From Carnegiea gigantea (lineage: Eukaryota; Streptophyta; Magnoliopsida; Caryophyllales; Cactaceae), in NCBI GenBank assembly GCA_029747015.1, contig JAKOGI010002470.1, positions 1-64,000 of the forward strand: a DNA stretch of 64,000 nucleotides. Reading direction: 5' to 3'. Below are positions 32,333 to 45,815 of this stretch, one piece after another (position 1 is the first letter of the stretch; every line of letters starts with the position of its first letter). The position numbers and the translations under genes are program-made. The notes beneath the pieces are model-generated. The model was not told the origin of the DNA, made no database searches, and saw only the letters and a program-made list of their open reading frames with translations.

Positions 32333-34927
32333 ACGGTCCTGTGACCATAGGCCGCGACCTGAGTCTTGCATTTTATATACTTGCCTAGGAACGCGTTCAC
32401 AATGACGTGATACATGCCTGCCTTGTGTGTAAATGTGAGTTTTATGTGAATGTTAGTGCATTTACCTAGTTAGGTGCGGCTTAAGTGAGCTCATTAACCA
32501 AGTGAATGAACAAATTGCTAAGAGTATGAGCCGAATGACTTGCATTCTTATAGACGAGCTAAGTGTTAGCTTAATCGACATTGTCATGTGTGTGCACCTT
32601 GGTGATTTTAGTCGAAAGTTTAAAGAACATATGATTTAAATTCGAATGATTGGAAAAGCCTCAAGTCTAAGCCCATCTTTGCCCATAAAGTACGATTTGC
32701 TCCTTGGGCCCTATAATAGAGTAAGCAGACGTACTCGAAGGTTGGTAGAGAGAGAGCTAGAAGCAGGTAAACTATTTCCTTGAGAAAACCTAAAGACCTT
32801 AAAGGTTAAAGTCTTCTGATAGTGAATTAGAGTTATGCTTTTACATTAGAAACCTTTCTAATCGTTTCGTTGGGTCTTATTGTTTCAACCGAAGACTCGC
32901 ATTTGCCTTGCAATAATGCTTGGGTTAGGATTACGAGCTTAACTCTCTGTGTGTAATCAAATGACTTTGAGTGTTGACATGCCAAGGTGTATGCATTATC
33001 GGATGTATTAATGATGATTTGTTGCAAGTGATTAGAGGCAGCTTTCTATGGCGGAAAATCTCACTAGGTGATACCCCCTATACGTGAATTTGGAATTGTA
33101 AGAAATTAAATGAGATTTTGGTATGTTGGATAGAAATTAAGCAATAGGAGTGCATTTCTCTTGACCATTGCTTGAAAATTATCCTCATTGTCTAGTGTGA
33201 TACTTGTTGTCATCTGTATAATGTGCTTGATGTCCTATATGAAATTGGTAGTGTCTTAGCTATATCAAACCCCAATACACCTAAAAAGCATAAGGGAGAA
33301 AGAACCTAACAGACTTTAGAATTGTACATAATGAACGATCCCTACTAAGGTAAGCGACCTGTAGTAAGACTCCTATAATCACTTGTGGGATAGGTGTACC
33401 TTATAAGACCTCAACGCATACCTATAAGACCAATAATGCTGCGTTCTTAGCCCCCATTAGTTGATTAATGGCCAACTCCAAACAGTTGGGACAAACCTCG
33501 AGGCAAAACCTCGACCTTAGGTTTTAAATAAGGGTTGCATTCATGTATACTTGCTAGATTTCTTTTCGTGAGACACTACTGTGAGTCTATGTGGTTTGAA
33601 GCATAAGCACAACGTTATCTAAGGCATAAAGGTCATGGGAGTCCGTATAATTGCTTAGGATCATTATACACAGTTATTCAAGTGTCTTGTGAATGATTGG
33701 CTCAACAAATGCATATCTTGGTATTTGCTTGACTTAAGTTGGTTTAGTATATGATTTGGTTGTGCAGATGATTTAAGTTTTGTAATTTATAGCATGACAT
33801 GACCTCTGACTCATTATCTGTATTCCGTGAATTCTACGATTCCATGTTATAGCTGAGTAACTGCATATGCTCGTATTTGAAGCATGATGAGACGACCCTA
33901 GAAACCTACTTTCATGTATTCTTACCCTTATATGTTTGATCAGAGTAATGCAGCGGATGCATATAGGCCCATAAGCCACAAGCCCCATGATTCGTCTAGG
34001 AGCATACCCATTCATTTATACGAACCTATGACTTAAGGGACGATCGGTCCCAAAGGGGGGACTTTAGGGAAAGCCTCACCACCATTAAAACCATCGACTT
34101 ACATTCTTGCCCTAGCATTTCCTTCACAAAGTTGTTCATATCAACATGTTATGCTAGTTCATGCTACTCGTGATTCCTGATCTTTAATGTTCAGTTGTTA
34201 ACCTACGTGATGTTAATGTAATCTTGAATGATATTTCAAGTTCTTTCATTGCCAATATGGCGTAATTGGTATCTCTGCAACCTTAGTGTAACGTGGTAAC
34301 CTTCTAGGAAATGATTTAACCTTAAATTGGTTTAACATCTTCATGTTTGAAATGAACCTGATTAAGTTGAACCCCCTTTCATATGACCTTGACATGTCTT
34401 GTCTAAGCTGCTCTGAATGTAACGCCTAAAGGTTAGTTGTGGTTGATGTAAAAACATAGAAATGTCGGTCATATATGCTTTCATTTTGTAAAATTTCTTG
34501 CTAAATGTATATTAGCCGGTTTCATGTTACTTCCAATTCCTAGACTTGAGAATGCTGAATTGCTGATACTATGTGATGGTATGCGATGCTGTTATGCTCG
34601 AGTGATGCTACATGGTGCTATACGATGTTGTTATTATTCTCAATGTGTTATAAGAGTCTTCATATAATCATTGTGATCCCAAAAGTGGCTTGAATTCATG
34701 TTTTAGAACGAGACTACTTGTATATGACCTTGAGGAGTCAACTGCCCAATTATCCTTCCTTTAAACTTCAATTCATAGCAATACATGCACATAGAATTGT
34801 TGCTTTCCATGCGAACTGAGTCTAGATAATCGAAAGTCTATATTCATTTTCAAAATAAGCTCAATATGGTTGTCCATGCTAACTCATTTGCCCTCTTCAA
34901 TGTGATTTGCCCTCGACGCCTAAATAG
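32333..34927 (+). other. Non-coding leader downstream of the primer site, unit A
   Basis: 2.6 kb with no supported gag or pol frame. The same sequence recurs in unit B (37029-39545). It may be the non-coding interior of a LARD or a very long leader. Confidence 0.5.
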
Positions 34928-37016
34928 AGTTTATACATAGCTATTGCATTTGACTTCTATAATAATATGCTATGGTTGTGGAATTAAAAATAGAGTTGGT
35001 AGTCCGATGGCTGGAGGATGAACTAATGAGAGTTTTGAGGTTCTTTGCGTTTGATGTTGTGTGAGGAGGAAGCCTGGTTGTGATTGACCGCAATCGTGTG
35101 GATTACGAGGCCATGTGTGGCTTATTCTGTTGAATTGATTATGAGGTGTCTGAATATGTTACTTACAAACCCCCTTCCCTTTATGTCATTAAGTTTCATC
35201 TCGTGAGTGAGGGTGTGTTTGAAAAAGAAAATTTTCATGGTTGTAACTAATAGTAGCTATGACTGTGAGCAATCGATGGCATATTTTAAATATACGAATA
35301 CAGTTTCGGGAGTGAACTCGCTAGAACGGGGGAATCCCTAAGGAATTTAAATAAAAGAGAGTGCGATGTATGAAAAAGGATTTCTATGTGAGAGGCAGCA
35401 AACTTATTAGCCGTTATGGCCCATACATTTTAAATTGGCTAAGATAATGTGCTTTGGACAATATGATATGAATGATATTAGCCTAGGGGATAAGTCCTGG
35501 TAATAGAAAACTCTAGAAGACCCTGACGAGGGTAATGATCTAATATGTATATGTAGCTATCCCGGGAGTAAGAGCTTAGCGTGAGCGTTAGGTCTCACTA
35601 TAGGGTTTGAGAATATATCTCACCCAATCAGTACCTTGTAATGACCTTATGCCAGAAGTATTTTCCTAATAAGCAAATAAAAGCAGTCGGCATCACGCCA
35701 TTTCAAATATTTCAGAAAGAAAGTTTTTATGGGCCATCAAGAGGCCAGATTGAATGAAACGTGAAAAGTTTATAAGAGTCCTATTAGAACCAATACGAAA
35801 GAGATTCTTTAAAGAATATGAGCCACAAGGAGGCTAAGAAAAGAGCTTTATGAGCCTCAAGAGGCGAAGAAAAGAATTTTTATAAGCCTAAAGAGGCTAA
35901 GTAAAGTGTATTCAGAAAAAGAAAAAAGGATTTTTATGCATATCATGTGATTAAGATTCTAACTGTAATATGAATGAAATCTCAAGCACAGTATTGCCAT
36001 ATCCTTGTGATACATCGAGCATATAAGTTTGGGTGTATATGTTTAGCCAAAGAAAGCTCCTTGCATAATCTCTATTTCATGTGTTTAAGCATCTCGTATG
36101 AGTGAATTAGATAGATAATGCATAAATCACGAATTATATCACGTAGCCTATGAAAGAAAGTTCTGTGCTTAGCCTCCTAACTTGCTTATGTGTTTGACAG
36201 CTTGTTAGTAAAGAAACTTAGCCATTCAGGGACCTATAAATGTGTTGAGTTGTTAAAATAAAGTTTATGGTTAGTGATCCTTCCTCAAGGGTTTTATGAT
36301 TGCCTAATATGATAGTAAAGTATGAATATGTGATATGTGACTATTAAAGATATTATTACTTGCAACGATTTTGGTTTTTAAGAGTCGGGGGATACTTATT
36401 GAGCATGTGGTTGCTCATCGCATTATTCTTTTCCCTTTTTTCCCAGGTTTGCATTAGGATAAGTAGGAGCCAAGTCACTTATGCCAAGATGGATTATATT
36501 CTTGCTTGCTAGGTGTCATGTGTGCCATTTGAAGGGGTCTTACATGTTTAATGAAGTCATGTAATGTATTCTTAGAATTGTAAATGTTATAAACAAGTAG
36601 TCTAGTTCATATAGTGCATTCGGTTTAGGAATCGCTCTGTATAGCCATATGAGCCATCCATCATATTTGTCAGTTGACCTTTTCAGCTGAAATTAGTTAC
36701 GATTTGGAATGTAAACCCCATTACTCCGGTTGTGTGAACTATTGAGTTGTATCTTTCATTTCTGCTTTATTAATGAACTATATTGATTGATGTACTCCGA
36801 GCGAATTGCTCGTTGAGTTATGAACCCTAGCATGTGGCCGTTGAGCTTATTTTAAAATATCTTATGCTTCCGTTGATTGTAGGGGTTATTGTAAGGCTTT
36901 TAGCGTGAAAACGATCAATTTTTAGGGGAAACTCTGTCCGTTTTGTCCCGAAATTTAAGTAGAAAGTTAAGAAAACATAACGCTCATGGCCCCAGGAGTT
37001 GAGGGCCTTACATTGA

Positions 37017-37028
37017 TGGTATCAGAAC
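37017..37028 (+). other. Second primer-binding site, unit B
   Basis: TGGTATCAGAAC differs from the unit A site by one base and lies at the same distance (TTGA) from the repeated LTR end GGGCCTTACA at 37012. Confidence 0.8.
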
Positions 37029-39545
37029 ACAGTCCTGTGACCATAGGCCGCGACCTGAGTCTTGTATTTCATATAGTTGCCTAAGAATGCGTTCATGATG
37101 ATGTGATATATGCCTGCCTTGTGTGCAAATGTGAATTTTATGTGAATGTTAGTGCCTTTACCTAGTTAGGTGCGGCTTGAGTGAGCTCCTTAACTGACTG
37201 AATGAACGAACTGCTAAGAGTTTAAGCCAAATGACTTGCATTCTCGTAGATGAGCTAAGTGTTAGCTTAATCAACATTATTATGTGTGTGCACCTTGTTG
37301 ATTTTAGTCGAAAGTTTAAAGAACATATGATTTGAATTCGAATGATTGGAAAAGCCTTAACTCTAAGCTCATCTTTGCCCCTAAAGTACGATTTACTCCT
37401 CGGGCCACATACTCGAAGGTTGGTAGAGAGAGAGAGAGCTAGAAGTTGTTAAACTATTTCGTTTTGAAAACCTAAAGACCTTGAAGGTTTAAGTCTTTCG
37501 ATAGTGAATTAGGGTTGTACTTTCGCATTAGAAACCTTTCTAATTGTTTGGTTGGGTCTTATTGTTGCAACCGAAGACTCGCATTTGCCTTACAATAATG
37601 CTTGGGTTAGCCTTACGAGCTTAACTCTCTGTGTGTAATCAAATGACTTTGAGTGCTCACATGCCAAGGTGTATGCATTATCGGATGTATTAATGATGAT
37701 TTGTTGCAAGTGATTTGAGGCAGCTTTCTATGGCTGAAAATCTCACTAGGTGATACCCCCTATATGTGAATTTGGAATTGTAAGAAATTAAATGAGATTT
37801 TGGTATGCTTGGATAGAAATTAAGCAATAGTAGTGCATTTCTCTTGACCATTGCATGAAAATTGGTAGTGTCTTAGCTATATCAAACCCCAATACACCTA
37901 AAAAGCGCAAGGGAGAAGGAACCTAGCATACTTTGGGATTGTACATAATGAACGATCCCTACTAAGGTAAGCAACCTGTAGTAAGACTCCTATAATCACC
38001 TGTGGGATAGGTGTACCTTATAAGACCTCAACGTGTAGCTATGAGACCAATAATGGCGTGTTCTTACCCCTCATTAGTTGATTGATGGTCAACTCCAAGC
38101 AGTTGGGACAAACCTCGAGGCATAACCTCGACCTTAGGTTTTAAGTGAGGGTTGCATTCATGTATACTTGCTAGATATCTTTTCATGAGACACTACCAAG
38201 AGTCTATGTGTTTTAAAGCATAAGCATAACGTTATGCAAGGTGTAAAGGTCATGGGAGCCCGTATAATTGCTTAGGATCATTATGCACGGTTATTCAAGT
38301 GTCTTGTGAATGATTGGCTCAGTAAATGCATATCTTGGTATGTGCTTCACTTACGTTGGTTTAGTATGTGACTTAGTTATCCAGATGATTTAAGTTTTGT
38401 AATTTATAGCATGAATGACCTTTGACTCATTGTTTACATTATGTGAATTCTGTGATTTCATGTTATAGCTGAGTAACTGCATATGTCCGTATTTAAAGCA
38501 TGATGAGATGACCCTAGAAACCTGCATTCACATATTCTTACCCTTATATGTTTGATCAGAGTAGTGCAGCAGATGCATGTAGACTCACAAGCCGCAAGCC
38601 CCATGATTCGTCTAGGAGCATACCCATTCATTTGCACGAACCTATGACTTAAGGGACGATCAGTCCCAAAGTGGGGACTTTAGGGAAAGTCTCACCACTG
38701 TTAAAACCATCAACTTACATTCTTGCCCTAGCATTTCCTTCACAAAGTTGTTTCTATCGACATGTTATGCTAGTTCATGCTATTCATGATTCCTGATCTT
38801 CAATGCTCTGTTGTTAACCCTACGTGATGTCAATGTAATCTTGAATGCTACTTCAAGTTCTTTCATTACCAATATGGCGTAATTGGTATCTTTACGACCT
38901 TAGTGTAATGTGGTAACCTTCTAGTAAATGATTTAGCCTTAAATTTATTTAACATCTTCATGTTTGAAATGAACCTGACTAAGTTGAACCCCCCTTCATA
39001 CAATCTTGACATGTCTTGTCTAAGCTACTCTGAATGTAAGGCCTAAAGGTTAGTTGTGATTGATGTAAAAACATAGAAATATCGGTCACATATGCTTTCA
39101 TTTTGTAAAATTACTTGCTAAATATATATTAGCCGGTTTCATATTACTTCCAATTCCGAGACTTGAGAATGCTGAATTGCTAATACTATGCGATGCTATG
39201 CGATGCTATTATGCTCGAGTGATGCTACGTGGTGCTATGCAATGTTGTTATTATTCCCAATATGTTATAAGAGTCTCCGTATTAATCATTGTGATCCCAA
39301 AAGTGGCTTGAATTCATGTTTTAGAATGAGACTACTTGTATATGACCTTAAGGAGTCAACTGTCCAATTATCCCTCCTTTAAACTTCAATTCATAGCAAT
39401 GCATGCACATAGAATTGTTGCTTTTCATGCGAACTGAGTCTAGATAATCAAAAGTCTATGTTCGTTTTCAAAACAAGCTCAATATGGTTGTCCATGCCAA
39501 CTCATTTGCCCTCTTCAATGTGATTTGCCCTCAGTGCCTAAATAG

Positions 39546-39979
39546 AGTGAGTAGATGCTTGAAGAGGATTGGTGAAGAGGAGACTAGATACCATAAGCAA
39601 TAGTTCTATTGTTTAATTTGTGACGGGAAGCGATAATATATAATGTCTCTCTAAATGATTTGATTTAATGAATAACCATTATGTTCTAGAGGATAAATGA
39701 AAGATAATCAAGAAACAAGGATATAATATTCGGGTCAAACGGACGGGTTCAGGTTTAAATCGGGTTTGACCCACTAAATTACGGGTTTTCAGGTTCGGTT
39801 TATTTCGGGTTCGGGTTGAGAAAATTGTGTTCAAAATCCAAAATTTTCGGGCAGGTTCAGGTCGGGTTTTCGGGTCGGGTCCGTTTTTGCCAGGTCTAAT
39901 CATCATACAGGCAAGAACTATACCTTAAGAATAGAGAGGTTAAACAAATTCAAATGAAGGTTGGATTGAATAAAAAGCC
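39546..39979. other. CGGGT-rich repeat fragment, otherwise unassigned
   Basis: At 39725-39897 many CGGGT/GGGTTCGGGT words end in TTTTTGCCAGGTCTAA, a pattern seen in short non-autonomous DNA elements of plants. No full inverted repeat was delimited. Confidence 0.35.
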
Positions 39980-42260
39980 CAAGCTTAAAATTACTAGATT
40001 TATGAAAGGCTTATCACCAACATTGCTAACAAGTAGACTTGCAAACTTATCTCTCATTTAATGATGTTTTAATGTAGGTATTAAAGTTGAGAAACAACTC
40101 AAGGTTAGGACACCTTCCAAAACCCCACTATAAGTCAATCTCACAATACCACAAAGGGGTTTTTCTCCTTATGCCAAGGCCGAACCTACCTAACTCCCAC
40201 CATGGCCCTAGAAAAGGGTAAGGGAATTGCTAGTGAGCCCTCAAAGAGGTTGGAAGGAAAGAAGTGTTTTCAATGTTATGGAGATGGTCATTACCAAACC
40301 GATTGCCCTAATAGAAAGACTCTCACCATTATAAAATTGGATGAAATCCAAGGTCTTTGGGAAGAAACTAGTGAAAGATAATTTGACAATGAGGATCATA
40401 TTGAGGTCATACTGGATGTGGATGAATTGTTAGTGATTTGAAGAGCTCTACATGTACAAGAGCTTTCTCCTGAACCTACCTAAAGGAAGCAAATTTTTCA
40501 TGTACAATTGGAGCTAAGGTATATGAGATAATCATTGATGGAGAAAGTTATACCAATGACACTTATTGACAAGCTATAATTGCCAACGAAGATGCATCCA
40601 ACACCATATGATCTACAATGGCTCAAGTAAGGGAGCATTGTAGCTATTTCTAAACAAGTTTTTTTTTCATTTTCAGTTGGTACATATTATGGTGAGATTT
40701 TATATGATGTTCTCCCCATGGATACATATCATTTTATTGCTTGGTATATATTGGCTAACTAGTAATCATGTAATATTGGGCATGCTGACACATATTCACT
40801 AAAGCACAATGGATATGGTCTCACTTTAGCTCTATTATCATGAGCTAAACCTCACAAAAATAAATTGCAAAGGGGAATGACAAAAACCACTACATAAGAA
40901 ACAAAAGTAGAGATGGACATTAGTAAGAGAAAGCCTTTGTTGAACTTGCTAGTGGTAGATTCAAACAAGTGAGGAAGTAAAACCTATGCATCCTCTATCT
41001 TAATCACTCTTAAAAGAGTTTAAGAATATATGCCCTTATGATTTAATAGCAAGGTTCCTTCCTTTTGAGAAAATTAAGCACCAAATCAATCTCCTCCTAG
41101 CTACTCCATTGCCTAACAAGCTGACCGATAAATGCAACCATGTTGAGTCAAAACAACTCTAACCAAGTTCAAGAGTTACTTTACTGAGGACATATGATGG
41201 AGAGCTTGTGTCTTTCGGCTCCTTCCCTTTTAGTACCTAAGAATGTTGAAACGTGACATAGGTGTGTTGATTCTAGGACCATGAATAATATTTGGCATCT
41301 AGCATAGATTCTTTATCCCGTAATTGAATGATATGCTTGATGAATTACATAGGTCCAAGGTCTCTTTGAAAATTGACCGTAGCAGTGGACACCATCAAAT
41401 TAGAATGAAGGAAGGTGATGAATGGAAGACTGTCTTGGTTATATGTGACTTATTATACCTTTTGTTCTTTCTAGTACTCTAAGCACCTTTATGACACTTA
41501 TGAATGAGGTTCTATGGTCTTTCATTGGGAAGTTTGTAGTGGTCTATTTTGATAATAACTCTGTATAAAGCTATAATGAATCATTCATGCTGAGAATCCT
41601 TTGTAAGTATTTCATGTCTTGAGACAACAAAAACTATATGCCAAGCTTGAAAAATGTGAGCTATTCTTACTCCAAGTTGTTCTTCTTCACTATGTTGCTT
41701 TAGGAGAGGACATTTAAGTTGATGAATCCATGACTGAGACTATAAAAACTTAGCCCATTCCAATCGGCATCATAGAGGTTAGGAGCCTCCATGCCTCGGC
41801 TTAATTCAACCACCATCAAATATTTTAGCTCTATAGCTTCTTTGATTGAGTGCATGAATAAGGGAAGTTTTGTGTGGACAAGGCTTGCTTTTAATGTAAT
41901 CAAAGACGAGCTATGTTTGGCTCCTATCTTCACTCTTCTTAATTTTGTGCTCCTATTAGAAGTTAAGCATGATTCTAATAGAGTTTTCATGAGGGCGATT
42001 TTCCCCCAAGTCAAGCACCCCTTAGCCTATTTTGGTGAGAAGTTGAATGACCTCAAACTCAACTACTCCACCTATGATAAGGCGTTCTATGCTATTTTTA
42101 GGGTTCTCTCTTATTATGTAACTATAACACCATAACCTCTCTTGGGCCATAGGGAGTTATAAGGAATCGTTTTAAGGATCAATTACGGGCCCTATAAATC
42201 ATTACAAGCCTTTTCAGCATGCTACCTTCTTACTCACATGCTATCTGCAAAAACATTTTA

Positions 42261-42332
42261 GGAGGTCACCCATACTAAGACTTCTCCATAATAGGTATGC
42301 TTAACGATGAAGTTCTTAAAAGCGGGTTTCCC
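42261..42332 (-). ncRNA. 5S rRNA-like domain in Cassandra LTR 1
   Basis: The minus strand reads TTAGTATGGGTGACCTCC, close to the 5S end of box C (TAGGATGGGTGACCTCC), preceded by GAACTTCATCGTTAAGCATA (compare GAACTCCGCAGTTAAGCGTG). It is a decayed transposon domain, not a 5S gene. Confidence 0.65.
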
Positions 42333-42648
42333 TAAGAAGAAAGGTGCATCTTTATGATATAAGTAATTGCTTTATTCCCTTTAAGCCATACTATAACCAT
42401 ATTCCAGGGTGTTATATTCACGTCTATTTGAAGAGGAGAACGCCCAGGTCCATCCCAGTGTCCTTGCCCCACTGAGTAATTGTCTAGGGCTTCATTGTCA
42501 ACTAGCATAACTTATGATCATGATTCAAATTTGATACTATCTATAACACTTGGCATGGCTGCAGGGACTGATGACTGGCCCCACGAATCACCACAACCTT
42601 TTTCAGTGTGCTTTGTCCTTACTTACATGCTACCTGAAAAAACTTTGC

Positions 42649-42714
42649 AGCATGCTCCCTATCCCAAGTCTTCTTCATAGCAAACATGCTTAACTGTAGA
42701 GTTTTAAGAGTGGG
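42649..42714 (-). ncRNA. 5S rRNA-like domain in Cassandra LTR 2
   Basis: The minus strand reads AACTCTACAGTTAAGCATG, then GAAGACTTGGGATAGGGA, matching the same 5S segment as LTR 1 but more decayed in box C. Confidence 0.55.
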
Positions 42715-43623
42715 CTAACCTCCATCCCTTAGGCCATTCTTAAAGCTAAAATCTTAGAGTTTTACACTATCCAAGAGCTCTACAAGGAATATAAGGATTT
42801 TCAAGAAGTCATTATAAACCACAAGGCTTATGACTCATGCATATTGCAAAAAGGGTTTATCTTCAAGAATAACAAGCTACGTGTACTTAGAGGCTCTCTA
42901 AGAGAGCTACTTGTGAGGGAAGCTCATGGTGTTGCATTGGGTGGTCACCTCAGGCATTAACGGAACTATTAAAATCCTAAGATAGCACTTATATTCGCTT
43001 AGAATATAAGTGATGTATCTAATGTTATTTCCAAGTGTGCTACATGTCCTAGAGCTAAGAGCATCTTCCACCAAGGATTATACACTCCTTTTTCAACTCC
43101 AAATGTCCCTTAGAAAGATGTGAGTATAGTTGTTGTTTGACTTGGTTCTCTAAGATGGATCACTTTGTTTTATGCCACAAAAGTGATGATCCTGTCACAT
43201 TGCTCACCTTTACTTTAGGAAAATTATCAAGTTTCATGGGGTGTCAAAAAGTATTTACTCTATGGGGTGTCAAAAAGTGTTTTCTCTAATTGGGATACGG
43301 ATCACCTATCTCACTTTTGAAGGTGCTTGTGCAAATGATTGGGAAGCTGATATTTTGTTTAGCACTACCTATCAACCCACACCGATGGTAAACAAAGCAC
43401 ACTAATTGAATGTTATCCACCTTACTTAGAGGCTTGTGAGTAAAAATCTTAAAGAATGGCATCTAAAACTTTCACATGCTGAATTTGTTTACAATATTGC
43501 TCCTATTTATGCTACGTCTCACTCTCCTTTTGAAGATTGTTATAGGATCGACCATCTCATATCGTATAGACTTTCATCCTCTTCCCATTGAGCATATGTT
43601 CAGCTTTGACCCAAGTAAGAGCT

Positions 43624-45815
43624 AATGAAATTGTCTATTTGTCTGGATTGTAAGAACATGAGGAATCAAAGAAATTCACGGAGACAAATAATAAATTTAC
43701 ATTGACTCCAATGAAAAAACATACCTTGTATGTTTTTCCATATTCAAGCACATAAATCTTAGATTGGTAAAAAAGGAAAGGAAAAAAAATAGGAAAAAGA
43801 TGATTTCCTAGCGACAATATATCCTAGTCATGGGCTTAGATTATGATTAGCATGATGAAGGTACTAGGGAAGTGAAGCAAATACATACATGAAGATGATG
43901 CAAAACAACTGAGAAAATAACATAACAAAGACATTTTCTGGGTATCAAGGTTACCTTTTCGTACATTGAATAAAAAATATAGAAACATTAATCCTTTGCT
44001 GTTAAATTCACAAAAACCTCAATATCTAACCATGGAGTAAAAAGTAGAGAAATAGACAATAAGACAAACTCCTACAAAATAGCTAGAAAAATGTTTCACA
44101 AGCCTAACCAATTTAAGTTCGTAGGGAAAGATTATAATTAAAAAAAAAAAAGTGCAAAACGTTACATAAACTTTAACAATTGGGCACACCAAAGAAGGAG
44201 AAATCAAGTTTTTTTTTAAAAAAAAAAATAGAAATGGTTCAACAAAAAAATCCAAAATTTATAAATTTCCTCAATTACCAATTCATCATTTTAGCATTTG
44301 TTTCTGACTCAATTGCATTTGAAAATTTAAACTACATTGAAGAAATGAAAACTAACATAAGATTATAAATAAACAACATGTAATGATAATTTTGATTACT
44401 CAATTTATGATCATAAAAAGTATGCATTTTCCCATCGCCACCATCAACAACTTTTGTTTTTACATTAATGAGACTTTTTTTGGGGGGGGGGAGGTTTGAG
44501 AGGGGGATGAATAACTACTTATTTGGACATAGAGGGATTGATATATAACTTCTATAAGTGAAATTATACGATTCCAAAAACATAATTAAAACTGGATGGA
44601 ATGAAAAGGGAGACACAAAAATCATATCGAAAAGTTAAATAGAATTTATGTTCTTTCTACTTTGGTGAATGAGGGAACAAATTGTAGAGCCTATTAAAAT
44701 ATTTGATTGAATTATTTTCCAAATTAAGGTAGTTATATTAACATTTTCATTGTGTAGAATCTAAATCTAAAATTAAAATGTTAAGGAAAGAGGAGGGAAA
44801 TAATTTGAGAGCATTACTTTTGGCGGGATTGACGTGGTGAAAGTATTAATTAAAAAAAACATTGTAATTATAATTTAGATTATAAAAGCTACAATAAAAG
44901 AATCATCATCATCATCATCATACCAACCACTGACATATTGATTTCTTCTCCAAATAGAAGATAAGTGTACACGCCCTTATTGAGGGCTGAATGGAGCCAA
45001 TGCTGCTCTTCTCTATCCACTACCATCTTATTGGAACCTTCTTCAGTAGGCACCACAAGGGGTTGTGCCTCAACCTGGGCAGGGGTAATCCCTAGAGAAG
45101 TAACACCTAGGAAAAAGTAGGGGAAGGAGGCCACAGATGAGGATGACGAGAAGGACACTTCGGCGAATGAGGTCAAACATCAACCAAACCGCAAGAAGAA
45201 AGGAGTGCCCTAGTAGATGGAGGGGTAATTTATTCCAAAAGGACGCCCAACCTTTTCTTTAGGAGCTATGATGGAATACCTCTCAGGAGGCCCTACTATT
45301 TAATAAAAAATATTTCCTTGAAAGGGAGGGAATGATAGAAGGAAAATGCCACACATCACTTGGGTACCCTAAAGTAGAACTAATCACCCTTACGCTAGCC
45401 TTTAGATAATTCATGCCCTCTGGCAAACCCAAAGAGGCGCAAGCTATTGAGGGCATCAATCCAAAAAGAATGCCCCATGTTTCCCCTTCTTTCTTCAAGT
45501 TTAGTCATCTTCCATGTTGTCACAAGAGGCACTATTTGGTTATTAACGTCCTCCTATAAAGATTACGAGCGATGGTAAGTATGTCCTACCGAGTCAAGAT
45601 ACACCTCAAATCCCAATTATTTTGAGGCATTAATCAAGAGAAATGGTTTGAAAACTGCAAAAAGACTGAAAAACACTTTGTGAAACTTGACAGAAAACTA
45701 AAAGAAGAACAAAAAAAATTTATAGGGGCTTGAAAATTATTTGAAGTTAAATCCAAAAAGGTTAAATTTATAGAAAAAATTAGTGCAAGAAGCATCATTG
45801 GATTAAAGGAAAAAA
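43624..45815. repeat. Segmental duplication, copy A, unclassified
   Basis: About 2.2 kb repeated in direct orientation at 55663-59109 (copy B), including TTGTCTATTTGTCTGGATTG at the start, an (ATC)n run (44902-44922 and 56956-56982), and AGAGGCGCAAGCTATTGAGG. A minus-strand reading (KMVVDREEQHWLHSALNK, YTYLLFGEE) is similar in both copies but short, and a + strand charged stretch (TDEDDEKDTSANEVKHQPN) is also shared. I cannot name a family; a dead transposon is likely. Confidence 0.75.

Larger units (their letters stand above)
30229..39545 (+). repeat. Tandem duplication of a 4.7-kb LTR-primer site-leader segment
   Basis: Unit A is 30229-34927 and unit B 34928-39545; both start AGTTTATAC and end CCTAAATAG. 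Each contains the last 2.1 kb of the LTR, a primer-binding site, and about 2.6 kb of non-coding leader, in the same order and orientation. Unit B is about 80 bp shorter, partly from a deletion near 37865 (relative to 33178-33245) at a short GAAATT-like repeat. Identity is roughly 90 percent by eye. Confidence 0.9.
42123..42735 (-). mobile_element. Cassandra TRIM with 5S-derived LTRs
   Basis: The first LTR spans 42123-42416 (TATAACACC...GGTGTTATA, decayed from TGTAACACC...GGTGTTACA). A 125-bp interior follows, then a second, truncated LTR from 42542. On the minus strand both LTRs contain a 5S rRNA-like segment. A degenerate primer site (GATAGTATCAAA for TGGTATCAGAGC) abuts the second LTR on the minus strand, giving the orientation. 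Cassandra elements are short non-autonomous LTR elements whose LTRs carry 5S promoter sequence. It sits in the Gypsy relic between the RNase H and integrase parts. Confidence 0.7.
39980..43620 (+). pseudogene. Degenerate Ty3-Gypsy gag-pol
   Basis: In order on the + strand: gag end (ITRFMKGLSP, VGIKVEKQLK); a CCHC knuckle CFQCYGDGHYQTDCP at about 40264-40310; protease-to-RT linker pieces (PYDLQWLK, GTYYGEILYDVLPMDTYHF); RT (HHQIRMKEGDEWKT near 41390; [20 protein letters not shown] near 41495-41555, where the catalytic YFDD has become YFDN); RNase H (PLAYFGEKLNDLKLNYSTYD near 42020-42075); and integrase remains (FYTIQELYKEYKDFQ, REAHGVALGGHL, about 42770-42950). Stops and shifts are frequent. 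A Cassandra element interrupts it at about 42123-42735. The motifs fit a chromovirus such as Reina or CRM; the exact lineage is uncertain. Confidence 0.85.

Noticed and set aside
42261..42332. A functional 5S rRNA gene
   Set aside because: Only part of 5S is present, diverged, and repeated in the two LTRs of a TRIM.
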